64,000 nucleotides of DNA from Sphingobacteriales bacterium 44-15 (lineage in GTDB: Bacteria; Bacteroidota; Bacteroidia; Chitinophagales; Chitinophagaceae). A model generated the notes under the pieces. It worked only from the letters and a program-made list of their open reading frames with translations, made no database searches and was not told the DNA's origin. Shown here piece after piece: positions 9,445 to 18,442 of this stretch; the stretch's first letter is position 1, and each line of letters begins with the position of its first letter. Location of the stretch: positions 80,010 through 144,009 of the forward strand of contig MKWG01000006.1 of NCBI GenBank assembly GCA_001899685.1. Direction: 5' to 3'. The position numbers and the translations under genes are program-made.

Positions 9445-10909
9445 AACATTCTTCAATGGATTCAAAGGGAAACATAGGCTTTTTTCTTTTTTTATAGGCA
9501 AAACGGGTCGCATCTGCCTGGGTAACACCAGGAGTATCCACCTGCACTACTGAAGGGCATACTTTGCTGTAAGTTGCCAAAGGCGCATTCACACCTTTCG
9601 CCACGATAATATCAAAGTCATGTGGTTGTATATCAAATTGTGTTAACTGTTTTAAGCTAAATGGCGGCGTTCTCAGGGATGTAAAAAGAATAATGCTGGT
9701 GCCTGCTGTTTCCACTATGGCAATATGTCCCATGTCAAATTGAATTTTGCCGCCGTGCACGGGCTTGTCTTCCTTGAATTTCCCATCGCCTGTTCTGATC
9801 ATTTTAACTTCGCAGGTATAGTTGTCTTCTTTGTTTTTAAACTCGTTGATGGTAATGGTAAAGACACTTCCCCGGGAATACTTTGCAGCTTCTTTAACTA
9901 CTTCAGGATCATATATGCATATAAAAAAACGGTATTTTTTATATGTACTCAGCAAACGGAGCAAAATAGTGCTGTTTCCCGGAGATCCGCCACCAATATT
10001 ATCGCCCATATCTAAAAACAATACAGGTCTTATCGCATGGGCAGTCATAGCAATAGCTTCCATTGCAGTGATTTTGTATCCACTGTAAGCATCCGGATGG
10101 CGGCACATTTCGGACTTTATTTGATAGGCGATATCCTTCGCATGATCCAAATTACTGTCTGTCACAACCACCAGCGAACTTCCCATTTCGGCAACGTCCG
10201 CGTAAGGAAATCCCAGAAATATATTTATACATACAGTACCATACTGATCATTTATACGCTGTGCCAGTGCATACAAGCCTTTGCATGGCTCCAGATAGGT
10301 GCATTGCTGCTCTATACTTATTGACAATGGCAGTTCAAGCAGGAATTGCACAGGACTGATTAATCCCTTAAGAGTGTTCACCATCAAATGTGCGGCTCGT
10401 TTACCCGTATCGCGCTGGTCAATATGCGGATTGGTCTTATACGCTATCAAAGCATTTGTAGCACTCACCATTTGAGCGCTTACATTGGCATGCGGATCTA
10501 AAGTAGCAATAAGAGGTATATCATTACCCAAAAGCTCTCTGACACAATGGAACCAATGCCCGTCTATATCATCAATAGATTCGCTCACAGCAGCACCATG
10601 TCCTATCAGTATACAGCCATTCAATGGAAGATTTCGCTTAAGTCCCAACAGCAATTCATTTAAAAGAATATGATATGTCTCAGCGCTTATTTTTCCTCCC
10701 GGCGTAGCATCGGCGAAAAATATCTCTACAATTTCAATATCCTCCTTATCAAATACCTCATATACGCCACCAATTTCATGGTGAGCATCTGCAAACATTT
10801 TCCTGATCTCTTCTCCCTTGGCACAATGAAAATCTTTGAGCAGGAGCATGTCCTCGACGAAAGTATTTGTTTCGTGGTATATTCCAAGTATGGCTACTCT
10901 TGCCGGCAT
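9428..10909 (-). CDS. M81 family metallopeptidase / MlrC-like protein
   Basis: A 493-residue protein that matches the MlrC (microcystinase C) family: the start RVAILGIYHETNTF, LIGHGAAV, a likely zinc-binding TLDPHANVS, and DMGDNIGGGSPGNST near residue 290. MlrC itself cleaves small peptides from microcystin. Many relatives lie in catabolic operons with DapA-like lyases, RidA and amidohydrolases, where their role is not established. Here it starts 14 bp after the RidA gene and overlaps the lactonase gene. It may hydrolyse an amide or amino-acid-decorated sugar. Family assignment is firm, substrate unknown. Confidence 0.85.
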   Translation of the reverse strand: MPARVAILGIYHETNTFVEDMLLLKDFHCAKGEEIRKMFADAHHEIGGVYEVFDKEDIEIVEIFFADATPGGKISAETYHILLNELLLGLKRNLPLNGCILIGHGAAVSESIDDIDGHWFHCVRELLGNDIPLIATLDPHANVSAQMVSATNALIAYKTNPHIDQRDTGKRAAHLMVNTLKGLISPVQFLLELPLSISIEQQCTYLEPCKGLYALAQRINDQYGTVCINIFLGFPYADVAEMGSSLVVVTDSNLDHAKDIAYQIKSEMCRHPDAYSGYKITAMEAIAMTAHAIRPVLFLDMGDNIGGGSPGNSTILLRLLSTYKKYRFFICIYDPEVVKEAAKYSRGSVFTITINEFKNKEDNYTCEVKMIRTGDGKFKEDKPVHGGKIQFDMGHIAIVETAGTSIILFTSLRTPPFSLKQLTQFDIQPHDFDIIVAKGVNAPLATYSKVCPSVVQVDTPGVTQADATRFAYKKRKKPMFPFESIEECYAAVI

Positions 10910-10923
10910 ATTTTATACGTGTA

Positions 10924-11304
10924 TTATTTTTTTCTGGCTACAGCTTCAACTTCAAATTTAAGTATATCACCCAGGCACCCCATAATCGTTGTCCGTGCCG
11001 GATAGGGTACTTTAAAATATTCCCTGTATATCTGGTTGAAAGATGCGAGGTCTTCCTGACCGCCCAGGTAATTTCTCACCTGAACAACATCTTCAAAATC
11101 CAATCCCGCGGCATGAAGTATACTTCCTAAATTTTCAAACGACCGCCTGCATTCTTCCTCAAATGTTCCGGCAACTATATTTCCGTTCATATCAACAGAG
11201 GCCTGACCGGATATGAACAGAAAATCTCCTGAAAAAATGGCTGGCGAAAATGGTAATCCGGATTTGGGAATTCCATCCCCGGTTACTGTCTTTTTATCAC
11301 TCAT
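10924..11304 (-). CDS. RidA family reactive imine deaminase
   Basis: A 126-residue protein of the YjgF/YER057c/UK114 family. It shows KSGLPFSPAIFSGDFLFISGQ at the start, then QVRNYLGG and VPYPARTTIM, where the Arg is the one that binds the carboxylate of the substrate imine. RidA proteins hydrolyse enamines and imines released by PLP enzymes. This fits the two PLP enzymes in the same operon. An earlier ATG at 11349 would add 15 residues without family match, so the ATG at 11304 was chosen; family length is 125-130 residues. Confidence 0.87.
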   Translation of the reverse strand: MSDKKTVTGDGIPKSGLPFSPAIFSGDFLFISGQASVDMNGNIVAGTFEEECRRSFENLGSILHAAGLDFEDVVQVRNYLGGQEDLASFNQIYREYFKVPYPARTTIMGCLGDILKFEVEAVARKK

Positions 11305-11359
11305 GTAATTTGTTTTTAGAGCAAACAATTGTATCGACATTATTCTCAATATTGTTGAA

Positions 11360-12268
11360 CTACTTTTGTATCACCGTATCCGTAATTCTTTCAAGCTTAT
11401 CCATCATCTTTAATACATCTTCATTTTCCCAGGGACGATGGGTATTAGCTAAAGGGGGTTTTGTTTGACCGATATCAATATTATACTTGAGCCTCATAGC
11501 AGATCTTAAGAACGTCCATATGTTCGGCATAATCGTTTGAATGATATTTTGAAACTCTAACATGAATTTTTTAGTAAGCTTATAATTACCCTGTAAAAAT
11601 TCTTCCATTACATATTTGCACTGAGGTCCCCATAAATTATAAAAGGAGCCAATGGCACCTACTGTACCACACAGTGAAGCATGACAGAATAATTCATCGG
11701 AGCCGCTGAATAATTTCAGTCTCTCTCCTGCGTAATTATGAATGAGGCTGATATCCAACAGTTGGTTGGTAGTGAGCTTCATGCCTGTCACGTTGGGTAT
11801 ATCCATGAGTCGTTTTACAAAAGTGATGGTATCACCGGGAATGGAATGGTCGCCTAACTGGTAGGGGAAAAAAGGCAGGACGGTAGCTTCAGCTATTTGC
11901 CTGTAGTGTGCTATTGCCATATCAGAAGATGCAGCATAGTAAATGGGGCCTACAGAAGAGATTCCATCCACACCCATCTTCTCTGCATGTGTGGCAAGCT
12001 GTATAGAGTCAGCGGTGGTAAGGGCCCCCACCTGTACCATAACCGGAATCCTTTTTGCGACCGTCTGCATAACAACTTCTGTTACCTTCTTCCGTTGCTC
12101 AATTGTAAATAATATTCCCTGACCCGTTGAGCCCAGTATATACAGACCGGACTGGTCCTGCGAAATCAGTAGCTCTACCAGCTTTTCTAACTCATCATAT
12201 GCAGGCTCGCCTTTTTCATTAACGGGTGTAAACATTGCCGGCCAGATTCCTTTAAATCCATTTTCCAT
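11360..12268 (-). CDS. Dihydrodipicolinate synthase / N-acetylneuraminate lyase family aldolase
   Basis: A 302-residue class I aldolase. The LGSTGQGI loop binds the carboxylate of pyruvate, the Schiff-base Lys is in VTGMKLTT, and a Tyr in FFPYQLG takes the place of the catalytic Tyr. The family includes DapA, NanA and 2-keto-3-deoxy-sugar-acid aldolases, which release or add pyruvate. Lysine synthesis is unlikely in this context; cleavage of a keto-deoxy sugar acid or a nonulosonate fits better, given the sialidase-like gene, the NanM-like symporter fusion and the lactonase nearby. This is inference from family and neighbours. Confidence 0.85.
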   Translation of the reverse strand: MENGFKGIWPAMFTPVNEKGEPAYDELEKLVELLISQDQSGLYILGSTGQGILFTIEQRKKVTEVVMQTVAKRIPVMVQVGALTTADSIQLATHAEKMGVDGISSVGPIYYAASSDMAIAHYRQIAEATVLPFFPYQLGDHSIPGDTITFVKRLMDIPNVTGMKLTTNQLLDISLIHNYAGERLKLFSGSDELFCHASLCGTVGAIGSFYNLWGPQCKYVMEEFLQGNYKLTKKFMLEFQNIIQTIMPNIWTFLRSAMRLKYNIDIGQTKPPLANTHRPWENEDVLKMMDKLERITDTVIQK

Positions 12269-12283
12269 GTTGTACCTGATTTT

Positions 12284-13384
12284 TCACACATTTGAGCGAA
12301 TGAACTCAAATGTTTCATTGATTGTTTTAAAATAATTATATGCAGTCCCCGACGCCATTCTTTTCATGCTGTCGGGATCCTTGAATCCACTGCCGGTAAC
12401 AAGGCAAACAACAGGGTCTTCTTTTTTTATTTCTCCTGCTCTTAATGCTTCTATTACCCCGGCAAATGCCACTGCTCCTGCTGGTTCACAAAAAATTCCC
12501 TCCCTTGAGCTTAATAAACGCTGTGCGTTGTATACAGCATCATCGGTAACCACAAAACCTGTTCCCCCTGATTTACTACAAGCGCTTATTACATCATCAC
12601 CATCTAATATATTGGGCACCTGTAAACCGCTGATAGCAGTTGTACTTTCATTCAATGCCTGTGCATGTTTTTTTTGGCTACGCAAAGGTGTTGCAATTGT
12701 ATCATTACCTTCCGGTTGTACACAATGCACTTTTGGCATCCCATGGCGCGAATCTCCAGACGCTATATGATTAAACCCTTTAGCCAATGCAAATAGTAAA
12801 CCACCTCCACCTGCGGGACTGAATATATGTAGTTGTTGTAAGGAAAGTTCTTCTGCAATTTCATAAGCGATCGTTTGAACTCCGCTCATACCCATGGGGC
12901 TGTGTTTATATGCGCTGATCTGAACAGGAGAGCCAAGGCACTCCGCTGTTTCAGCATACAATCGCATTAATTCGCTGGTGGTTGTCAAATCTTTTCCAAA
13001 TCCTTTTACCATTAATACGTGAGCTCCGTAGCATAACATCTGTTCAAGTTTTCCTATAGGGGCGCCATCCACCACCATCACAAAACATTGTATTGCTGAA
13101 GCCGCACAATACGCTGCCAATGCAGCCCCCGTATTTCCGCTGGAAGTGGCAAAGCAGTTTTTTATACCGCCACTCATCAAGCCGGACACTGCAACCGCAG
13201 CAAACCTGTCTTTGTAAGAACCGGTGGGGTTTACATTTTCCAGCTTAAAAAATAATTTTTTCAGCCCTATCTCTTTAGAGAGCAATTTTGATTCGATCAG
13301 GGGCGTTTGTCCTTCACCCAGTGTGACCTGTGCTTGCTCTTCTACAGCAGGAAGCCATTGATTATATTTCCAGATACCTTTCAA
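12284..13384 (-). CDS. Threonine synthase-like PLP-dependent enzyme
   Basis: A 366-residue fold-type II PLP enzyme. The cofactor Lys lies in PTGSYKDRF (about residue 58), the substrate loop in TSSGNTGAALAAY, and the phosphate-binding glycines in SPAGGGGLL. Threonine synthases and threonine dehydratase-like enzymes share this layout. Its stop overlaps nothing, but its start overlaps the upstream SDR stop by four bases (ATGA), which indicates translational coupling. Together with RidA downstream, which detoxifies enamines, a beta-elimination (ammonia lyase) role is as likely as threonine synthesis. A biosynthetic thrC would normally lie with thrA and thrB, which are absent here. Confidence 0.82.
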   Translation of the reverse strand: MKGIWKYNQWLPAVEEQAQVTLGEGQTPLIESKLLSKEIGLKKLFFKLENVNPTGSYKDRFAAVAVSGLMSGGIKNCFATSSGNTGAALAAYCAASAIQCFVMVVDGAPIGKLEQMLCYGAHVLMVKGFGKDLTTTSELMRLYAETAECLGSPVQISAYKHSPMGMSGVQTIAYEIAEELSLQQLHIFSPAGGGGLLFALAKGFNHIASGDSRHGMPKVHCVQPEGNDTIATPLRSQKKHAQALNESTTAISGLQVPNILDGDDVISACSKSGGTGFVVTDDAVYNAQRLLSSREGIFCEPAGAVAFAGVIEALRAGEIKKEDPVVCLVTGSGFKDPDSMKRMASGTAYNYFKTINETFEFIRSNV

Positions 13385-14193
13385 AACTGTTTTGGGAATT
13401 GAAGTTTCTTTAATGAGTATGCATTAAAATTGTGCGTAAAGCCGCCATCTGCCACTACAGAAGTTCCTGTAACGAACGATGACTTTTTAGAAGCCAGCCA
13501 GCAGATAACGTTTGCTATTTCTTCCCGATCAGCAAATCGCTTTAATGGCGTTTGATCTATCATGGCATCTGTAAATACACTACTCACATTTTCATTCTCT
13601 TCGTTAGTTATATCATTTGATAATGCCGTATTTACTGCGCCGGGAAGCACAACATTTACCCTGATGCCAGACGGACCATATAATACAGCAGCCTCGTATG
13701 TAAGGCTTTCCAATCCTGCTTTGCAGACTGTGTAAGCCGGGCTTGTTCCTCCCGCAAAGAATGATTGTATGCTCGATACGTTTACGATTGCTCCCTGTAT
13801 ATTTTTTTCCTCCATTACATTCGCCACCTGTTTTGTAAGAAATGCCGGAGCAGTAAGACAAACCCTTATCGTTCTTTCCCAATCCTCTATGGAAACCGTC
13901 CTGAGTGTCTCCCGGGTGCGCCATGCAGCGTTGTTGACCAGCACATCAATACGGTCGTATTTCTTTAGTGTATTGGCTGTAATATGTTCAAGAAATGATA
14001 TATCTTCCAGGTTGCCCGCTATAAGAGAATGCTCAAATTTCCGGCGGGACAAGAATTCCCCCGTCTTCATCAAGCCTTCGTTATCTATATCCGTTAAAAC
14101 AGGAAGAAACCCATCTTCTGCGAACCTGGAAGCAGTTGCACTGCCAATACCTCCTGCAGCACCTGTTATGATAACAACCGGTTTTGTGCTCAT
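13381..14193 (-). CDS. SDR-family oxidoreductase
   Basis: A 270-residue classical short-chain dehydrogenase: the cofactor motif TGAAGGIGSA at residue 11, LTDIDNE after beta-2 (an acidic residue here suggests NAD preference), NNAAWR, Ser in VSSIQS, and YTVCK carrying the catalytic Tyr and Lys. It overlaps by four bases both the PLP-enzyme gene downstream and the deacylase gene upstream, so these three are tightly coupled. Likely role: oxidation of a sugar or hydroxy-acid intermediate. It is clearly a different SDR subgroup from the one at 6851-7654. Confidence 0.86.
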   Translation of the reverse strand: MSTKPVVIITGAAGGIGSATASRFAEDGFLPVLTDIDNEGLMKTGEFLSRRKFEHSLIAGNLEDISFLEHITANTLKKYDRIDVLVNNAAWRTRETLRTVSIEDWERTIRVCLTAPAFLTKQVANVMEEKNIQGAIVNVSSIQSFFAGGTSPAYTVCKAGLESLTYEAAVLYGPSGIRVNVVLPGAVNTALSNDITNEENENVSSVFTDAMIDQTPLKRFADREEIANVICWLASKKSSFVTGTSVVADGGFTHNFNAYSLKKLQFPKQF

Positions 14194-15119
14194 ACAATTT
14201 GTATTTTACCGGGTTTTGTAATGGGTAACACTCCTCCGAGCGCATCATTTTTATGCACGAATGATGTACATCTTTGAAACAATACCATTCCCTCTTCTTC
14301 TGTCTCAATCCGCCATTCCTTCTTTTCTGCCAGATCAATAATCCGGCCCCAACCGGATCCTTTTAAAACAATGTCTCCGGGTTTTACTGTGGGTATAAAT
14401 ATGCCATCTGAAGGTGCAGGCATTTTGGATTGAAGATGCCCTTTGTCAGGAGTATTGTCTTCTACCCAATATAAGGGATTGTTCAGCTTAAACGTATCAT
14501 CAATAATTTGTAATCCGGCAAGGATATTCAGGCAGCCGGCAACATATGCCTCTACTACAGTATCATTAAAAGGGTCTCCACCTCCATACTCTACATAAAT
14601 GGCAGGCACATTGGCGTCTCTTGCAACAGAAAGTGTTCGGCCGTTTAGTGCACTGTCCGTTCCCCACACCACGGGAAGCCCGAAAGCCGCAGCCATCCAC
14701 TGTTGCTTTTGCAAAACTTCGGGAGAAGCGTGTAACATATATCCACTCAGGGGGTAAATGTTCAGCACTTTACCGCCGGTATGCAAATCAATATAATAAT
14801 CTGCCTTTTTAATTAAACTGCTTACCCGGAATGCTGCCCTTTCGGATCCTGTTCCATCTGCTTTACCGGGACATATCCGCGCCAGGTCAAGTCCGTCGCT
14901 ACCCAATCGGCTACAGGATCGGTAAGCATCGGGGCTGGCTACAGGAACAATGATCAATTTTCCTTTCTTCACTTGCCCCTGGATTTTTTCAATCAAGTTA
15001 AATGCAGCTGTCATCGGCTCATATTCATCCCCATGCACCCCTGCGGTGATTACAACAGAAGGCCCAGTTGCGCCGGAGTCGGCTACAAACGGGTGATATA
15101 TGTCGTAAGATAATTGCAT
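14190..15119 (-). CDS. Succinylglutamate desuccinylase/aspartoacylase family deacylase
   Basis: A 309-residue zinc carboxypeptidase-like enzyme. The zinc ligands are visible as HxxE in AGVHGDEYE and as His in DLHTGG; the catalytic Glu is probably the one in YVEYGGG. Family members cleave N-acyl groups from amino acids (AstE, aspartoacylase). In this operon a role in stripping an N-acyl group from an amino sugar or amino acid is plausible. There is no signal peptide, so action is cytoplasmic. It follows the sialidase-like gene by 22 bp. Confidence 0.83.
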   Translation of the reverse strand: MQLSYDIYHPFVADSGATGPSVVITAGVHGDEYEPMTAAFNLIEKIQGQVKKGKLIIVPVASPDAYRSCSRLGSDGLDLARICPGKADGTGSERAAFRVSSLIKKADYYIDLHTGGKVLNIYPLSGYMLHASPEVLQKQQWMAAAFGLPVVWGTDSALNGRTLSVARDANVPAIYVEYGGGDPFNDTVVEAYVAGCLNILAGLQIIDDTFKLNNPLYWVEDNTPDKGHLQSKMPAPSDGIFIPTVKPGDIVLKGSGWGRIIDLAEKKEWRIETEEEGMVLFQRCTSFVHKNDALGGVLPITKPGKIQIV

Positions 15120-15141
15120 TCCATTCTTTATTTTTTGCTCA

Positions 15142-16260
15142 TCAAGATAATTCCACTTTTACCCAGCGGATGTTAGAAACCATTTTTTCGTAACACCAGA
15201 AAGTGATGAATAAAGTTTTCTCTGACAACTTTGTTATACATGGAGCACCAAATTTCAATTCGTTAAATTCAGTTACCATATTCTCTCTTTTGTTGTTTGG
15301 TACCTGTACGCCATTCCAAAGACATGCTGAATCCTCTGTATTCAAAGTAGCATCACTCAGACTCAATACACTTAACCATAATCCTGCAACATCCATTCTT
15401 CTGTATACTACAACAATGCGACCGTCGTCCAATTGTACCGTTGCCATCGTTTGACCGACAATGTTCATGGAAAGCGGAGGTGTCCAGTTTTTTCCTTTAT
15501 CATAACTGACAGCATAATGATTAGGCAGGTCCATACCATTTTTCTCATCAAATACCCATGCTGTTGCCAGCATGTTCCCATTATTCAGCTCAGTGATCTT
15601 TCCTTCCCAATGAATAATTTGCTGGCTCGTATTATCCATTACCGTCAAATAATCTTTCCATGTTTTTCCCTGGTCATATGAAACCAAGGCCACCATCTTC
15701 ATTCCGTTGGGGCAGTATCCATCCCATCCTCTCCATGTTGATGTCGGCCATAGCCATGTGCCGTCGCGAAGCACAAGGATGGGGCTACAGGCCTCGAAAG
15801 AAGGGCCAATTAATGGTGCTTCAACTTTATCTGTTTTATTCCAGGTATTCCCGTTATCAAAAGAATGAATTACCAAAAGATCGGTAGGTACAAAACCCAT
15901 GTTTTCAGGATTTGCAAGCCCTTCTTCAGGATGACCTGACCTGTCAGAGAGCACCATCATAGTAACTAAATGGCCATTTCCCATATCTGTAATGCGCGCG
16001 CAATTGGATCGTAGTACCAGAGCTGATGAAGGAATGATAGCTACAGGCTCCGACCATGTCATCCCTTTATCCGTTGAGCGGCTGATATAGGTATTGGAGT
16101 CAACAGATTCAAAAGCCTGAGCCAAAACAAAAGATGCAATAAGCTCATTGTTGCTGGTATAAACTACCCAGGGGAAGTAGGCATGCCTGCTCCTTACATG
16201 AGGTTTAGGATTACGATAAACTATTCCCCCACCGGTTATTTCCATCTTTTGCTTCACCAT
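15142..16260 (-). CDS. Sialidase-like (BNR/Asp-box) protein, first gene of the catabolic operon
   Basis: A 372-residue six-bladed propeller with four Asp boxes: SRSTDKGMTW, HSFDNGNTW, SYDQGKTW and SYDKGKNW. An Arg-rich start (NPKPHVRSRHAYFPW) could supply part of the Arg triad of exo-sialidases. No signal peptide or lipobox is visible, which is unusual for a sialidase and suggests it acts in the cytoplasm, or that it is not a sialidase but one of the many uncharacterised Asp-box proteins. A TTG / TATATTTG promoter and an 18-bp palindrome lie upstream (16385-16434). The 138-nt leader has no other feature. Confidence 0.78.
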   Translation of the reverse strand: MVKQKMEITGGGIVYRNPKPHVRSRHAYFPWVVYTSNNELIASFVLAQAFESVDSNTYISRSTDKGMTWSEPVAIIPSSALVLRSNCARITDMGNGHLVTMMVLSDRSGHPEEGLANPENMGFVPTDLLVIHSFDNGNTWNKTDKVEAPLIGPSFEACSPILVLRDGTWLWPTSTWRGWDGYCPNGMKMVALVSYDQGKTWKDYLTVMDNTSQQIIHWEGKITELNNGNMLATAWVFDEKNGMDLPNHYAVSYDKGKNWTPPLSMNIVGQTMATVQLDDGRIVVVYRRMDVAGLWLSVLSLSDATLNTEDSACLWNGVQVPNNKRENMVTEFNELKFGAPCITKLSEKTLFITFWCYEKMVSNIRWVKVELS

Positions 16261-16384
16261 AATGCTGTTAAAAATTTGAACAAAGGATCCAGGCTTATAA
16301 CTATTTTCTCTATTTCATATTTTTTGTTGTCAAGCCCGAGATATTCTTTTTGGGCCATGATATATTAAATATGTATTTTTAAAT

Positions 16385-16402
16385 ATGTCATACATATGAC
16401 AT
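16385..16402. promoter_or_regulatory. Palindromic operator, probable GntR-family site
   Basis: A perfect inverted repeat: ATGTCATA, two central bases CA, then TATGACAT. It begins two bases after the -7 element of the promoter of the 16260 operon, so it would cover the transcription start. The same ATGTMATACATAT core occurs twice in the gap between susC and the GntR-type regulator gene. Binding by that regulator is inferred. Confidence 0.65.
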
Positions 16403-16404
16403 GA

Positions 16405-16434
16405 CAAATATAATTTTTTTGCTGAAACAAACAA
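16405..16434 (-). promoter_or_regulatory. Bacteroidota-type promoter of the 16260 catabolic operon
   Basis: On the minus strand TTG (16434-16432), a 19-base spacer and TATATTTG (16412-16405) match the Bacteroidota -33 / -7 pattern TTG ... TAnnTTTG. The expected start of transcription near 16398 falls inside the palindrome at 16385-16402. Confidence 0.6.
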
Positions 16435-16506
16435 GTTATTTATCAGGAAATATTAATTCGCAGGTATTGTTTTTAAAAAAAATATTGATTCAATAAACTA
16501 TAAAAA

Positions 16507-17337
16507 ATGAATACCCTACTCATTGTTCCAACGCTCTTACTGCTGCTGTCTCAGCAGAGCCCGGACCTGTCCTTGCCTCTCATCCCAGCACAAAAGAATC
16601 AGGATTTCATAAATCAGGAAACTGTATGGAAAGGATTTAAAAGAAGAGACACCATTATTGCAGGCCGCGATGCACTGGTCATATATCCCCACAAAAAGGC
16701 GAAAGGCACCCCATGGATATGGAGAACTGAGTTCTTTGGGCATGAGCCCCAGGCCGATAGTGTTTTGCTCACTAAGGGTTTTCACCTGGTATATATAGAT
16801 GTGCAAAATATGTATGGGGCTCCTAAGGCATTGAATATAATGACGGACTTTTATAACTACCTCGTAAACGAAGAACACCTGCATAAAAAACCTGTGCTGG
16901 AAGGTTTCAGCCGCGGTGGATTATTTGCCATGAACTGGGCAGCGCAAAATCCAGACAAGACCGGTTGTATTTATTTAGATGCACCCGTATGTGATTTTAA
17001 AAGCTGGCCAGGCAGCAATAAAGACTTCGCCGAAGACTGGAAACTGCTGAAAAAAGCATACGGTTTTCAGTCGGATGAAGAAGCCATGAAATATCCCTTT
17101 AACCCCATAGACAATTTACAACCGCTCGCCGATCATAACATCCCTATTTTAAGCATATGCGGGACGGAAGACGTTCTCGTTCCGATCAGCAATAATAGTG
17201 GTTTAATGAAAACCAGATATAAAAAATTGGGGGGGAAAATGACCATCATTGAGAAAAGGGGAGTGGGGCATCATCCGCATAGCCTCAAAGATCCCTCACC
17301 CATTGTTAAATTTATTTTGAAAAAAAGATTAAGATGA
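16507..17337 (+). CDS. Alpha/beta hydrolase, secreted
   Basis: A 276-residue hydrolase with an N-terminal hydrophobic signal (NTLLIVPTLLLLLS). The nucleophile elbow is GFSRGG, the acid Asp lies in CGTEDVLVP, and the base His in GVGHHPHS, giving a full Ser-Asp-His triad. HGxP-type start motifs of lipases are absent; the fold resembles esterases of the prolyl-oligopeptidase type. It is the only plus-strand gene inside the glycan locus and is transcribed away from the 16260 promoter, sharing the 246-bp control region. It meets the SGNH hydrolase gene tail to tail with three bases between stops. Probably removes ester groups from glycan; inference. Confidence 0.8.
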   Translation: MNTLLIVPTLLLLLSQQSPDLSLPLIPAQKNQDFINQETVWKGFKRRDTIIAGRDALVIYPHKKAKGTPWIWRTEFFGHEPQADSVLLTKGFHLVYIDVQNMYGAPKALNIMTDFYNYLVNEEHLHKKPVLEGFSRGGLFAMNWAAQNPDKTGCIYLDAPVCDFKSWPGSNKDFAEDWKLLKKAYGFQSDEEAMKYPFNPIDNLQPLADHNIPILSICGTEDVLVPISNNSGLMKTRYKKLGGKMTIIEKRGVGHHPHSLKDPSPIVKFILKKRLR

Positions 17338-17340
17338 TTG

Positions 17341-18441
17341 TTACCTGGCAGGTATTTTCTTCAGTAGTTGCTCATATGCATCGGCATATTGTTTCATCCC
17401 AAGGTCACTGGGATGCTGACCATCAACGGTGCTTTCGTTGGTCAGCCCAATTGCTGCAGCAGATAAAAAGTAAATGTTTTGTACAGATTTTGATTTCAGT
17501 TTTTTGAATGCTCGATCAACAAAGTCGTTTACTTTTTTAAAGCTTTTGTCAAGCGAAGTGTTCATCTGGTTGATATTTGCATCTGCATGCTGTGCAATAA
17601 TGATGGGTATAAGAGGGTGCCTGGATCTTATGATGTTTACCGTTTGCTCCAGCCGGGATGTTATTTCCGCTTCACTGAAGCTATGCATATTAGGCATGCA
17701 GTCGAGGATGATCATACCTGCATCGAGCTCGCTGATCAAGTCTGCCACAGGTCGTTCCAACTGGCCGTTACTGGAAAACCCTATATTGATAACGGGCATA
17801 TGCAATCTTCTTCCCAGTATAGCCGTCCAGGCCATGCCGGGCCTTGATGCACACCCTCCCTGTGCTATAGAAGTACCATAAATCACGAGACTGCCTTTGT
17901 CATTTCCATCTACAGGAGTAAATGAAGCAGTTGTAGGAACACCGATCTCAAGCCAGTCTACCCTGTTATATAACGGAAGATACAGATAGTAGGTTTTATT
18001 CCCGACTGGAGCCAGGTTATTATAAAAATATTGAACCGTATCTGCAAAGATATAGTCAGCGCCGGCCCAGCTCCATCCGCCATTCTTATTCAGCGCATAC
18101 AAATCAAGCCCGCTTACTCCTGTAGACGGCATATGCTCAAAGAATAATGTATCTTTTACTTTATATCGTATATGAATATACGTTGCATCGGTGCGGAACT
18201 TTATGATGAGCCCTGTGCTTTGCTGCGATTTGAACCAAACCACTTCCCGTACATTTTTCTTAGCTCTGGCAGGGAAACGATCGTATGGATATAAAACTTC
18301 CGAAGGCCATCCCTGACCTTCCGGCTTATAATGCGTCGCTGCCGGGTTCCACCATTTAAGTGTTTCCTGCTGTCCGCGGGATGTACAAAAACAAAAGCAT
18401 GCTATTATTACCCAACCGGCTCGTATGCTCATATCTGTCAT
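17341..18441 (-). CDS. SGNH/GDSL hydrolase with N-terminal beta-sandwich domain
   Basis: A 366-residue protein with a signal peptide (IRAGWVIIACFCFCTSRGQ). Residues 25-170 form a jelly-roll-like domain seen in SsfX3-type esterases. The SGNH domain follows: nucleophile Ser in YGTSIAQGG, Asn in GFSSNGQ, and DGQHPSD near the end with catalytic Asp and His. It is probably an exported carbohydrate esterase, such as a deacetylase, acting on the glycan handled by the SusC/SusD pair. It is the last gene of the susC operon, two bases after the 983-residue lipoprotein gene. Confidence 0.83.
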   Translation of the reverse strand: MTDMSIRAGWVIIACFCFCTSRGQQETLKWWNPAATHYKPEGQGWPSEVLYPYDRFPARAKKNVREVVWFKSQQSTGLIIKFRTDATYIHIRYKVKDTLFFEHMPSTGVSGLDLYALNKNGGWSWAGADYIFADTVQYFYNNLAPVGNKTYYLYLPLYNRVDWLEIGVPTTASFTPVDGNDKGSLVIYGTSIAQGGCASRPGMAWTAILGRRLHMPVINIGFSSNGQLERPVADLISELDAGMIILDCMPNMHSFSEAEITSRLEQTVNIIRSRHPLIPIIIAQHADANINQMNTSLDKSFKKVNDFVDRAFKKLKSKSVQNIYFLSAAAIGLTNESTVDGQHPSDLGMKQYADAYEQLLKKIPAR

Positions 18442-18442
18442 A

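Noticed and set aside
12284-13384. Biosynthetic threonine synthase (thrC)
   Set aside because: Fold matches, but thrA and thrB are missing and the gene is coupled to catabolic SDR and RidA genes, so the gene symbol was not given.
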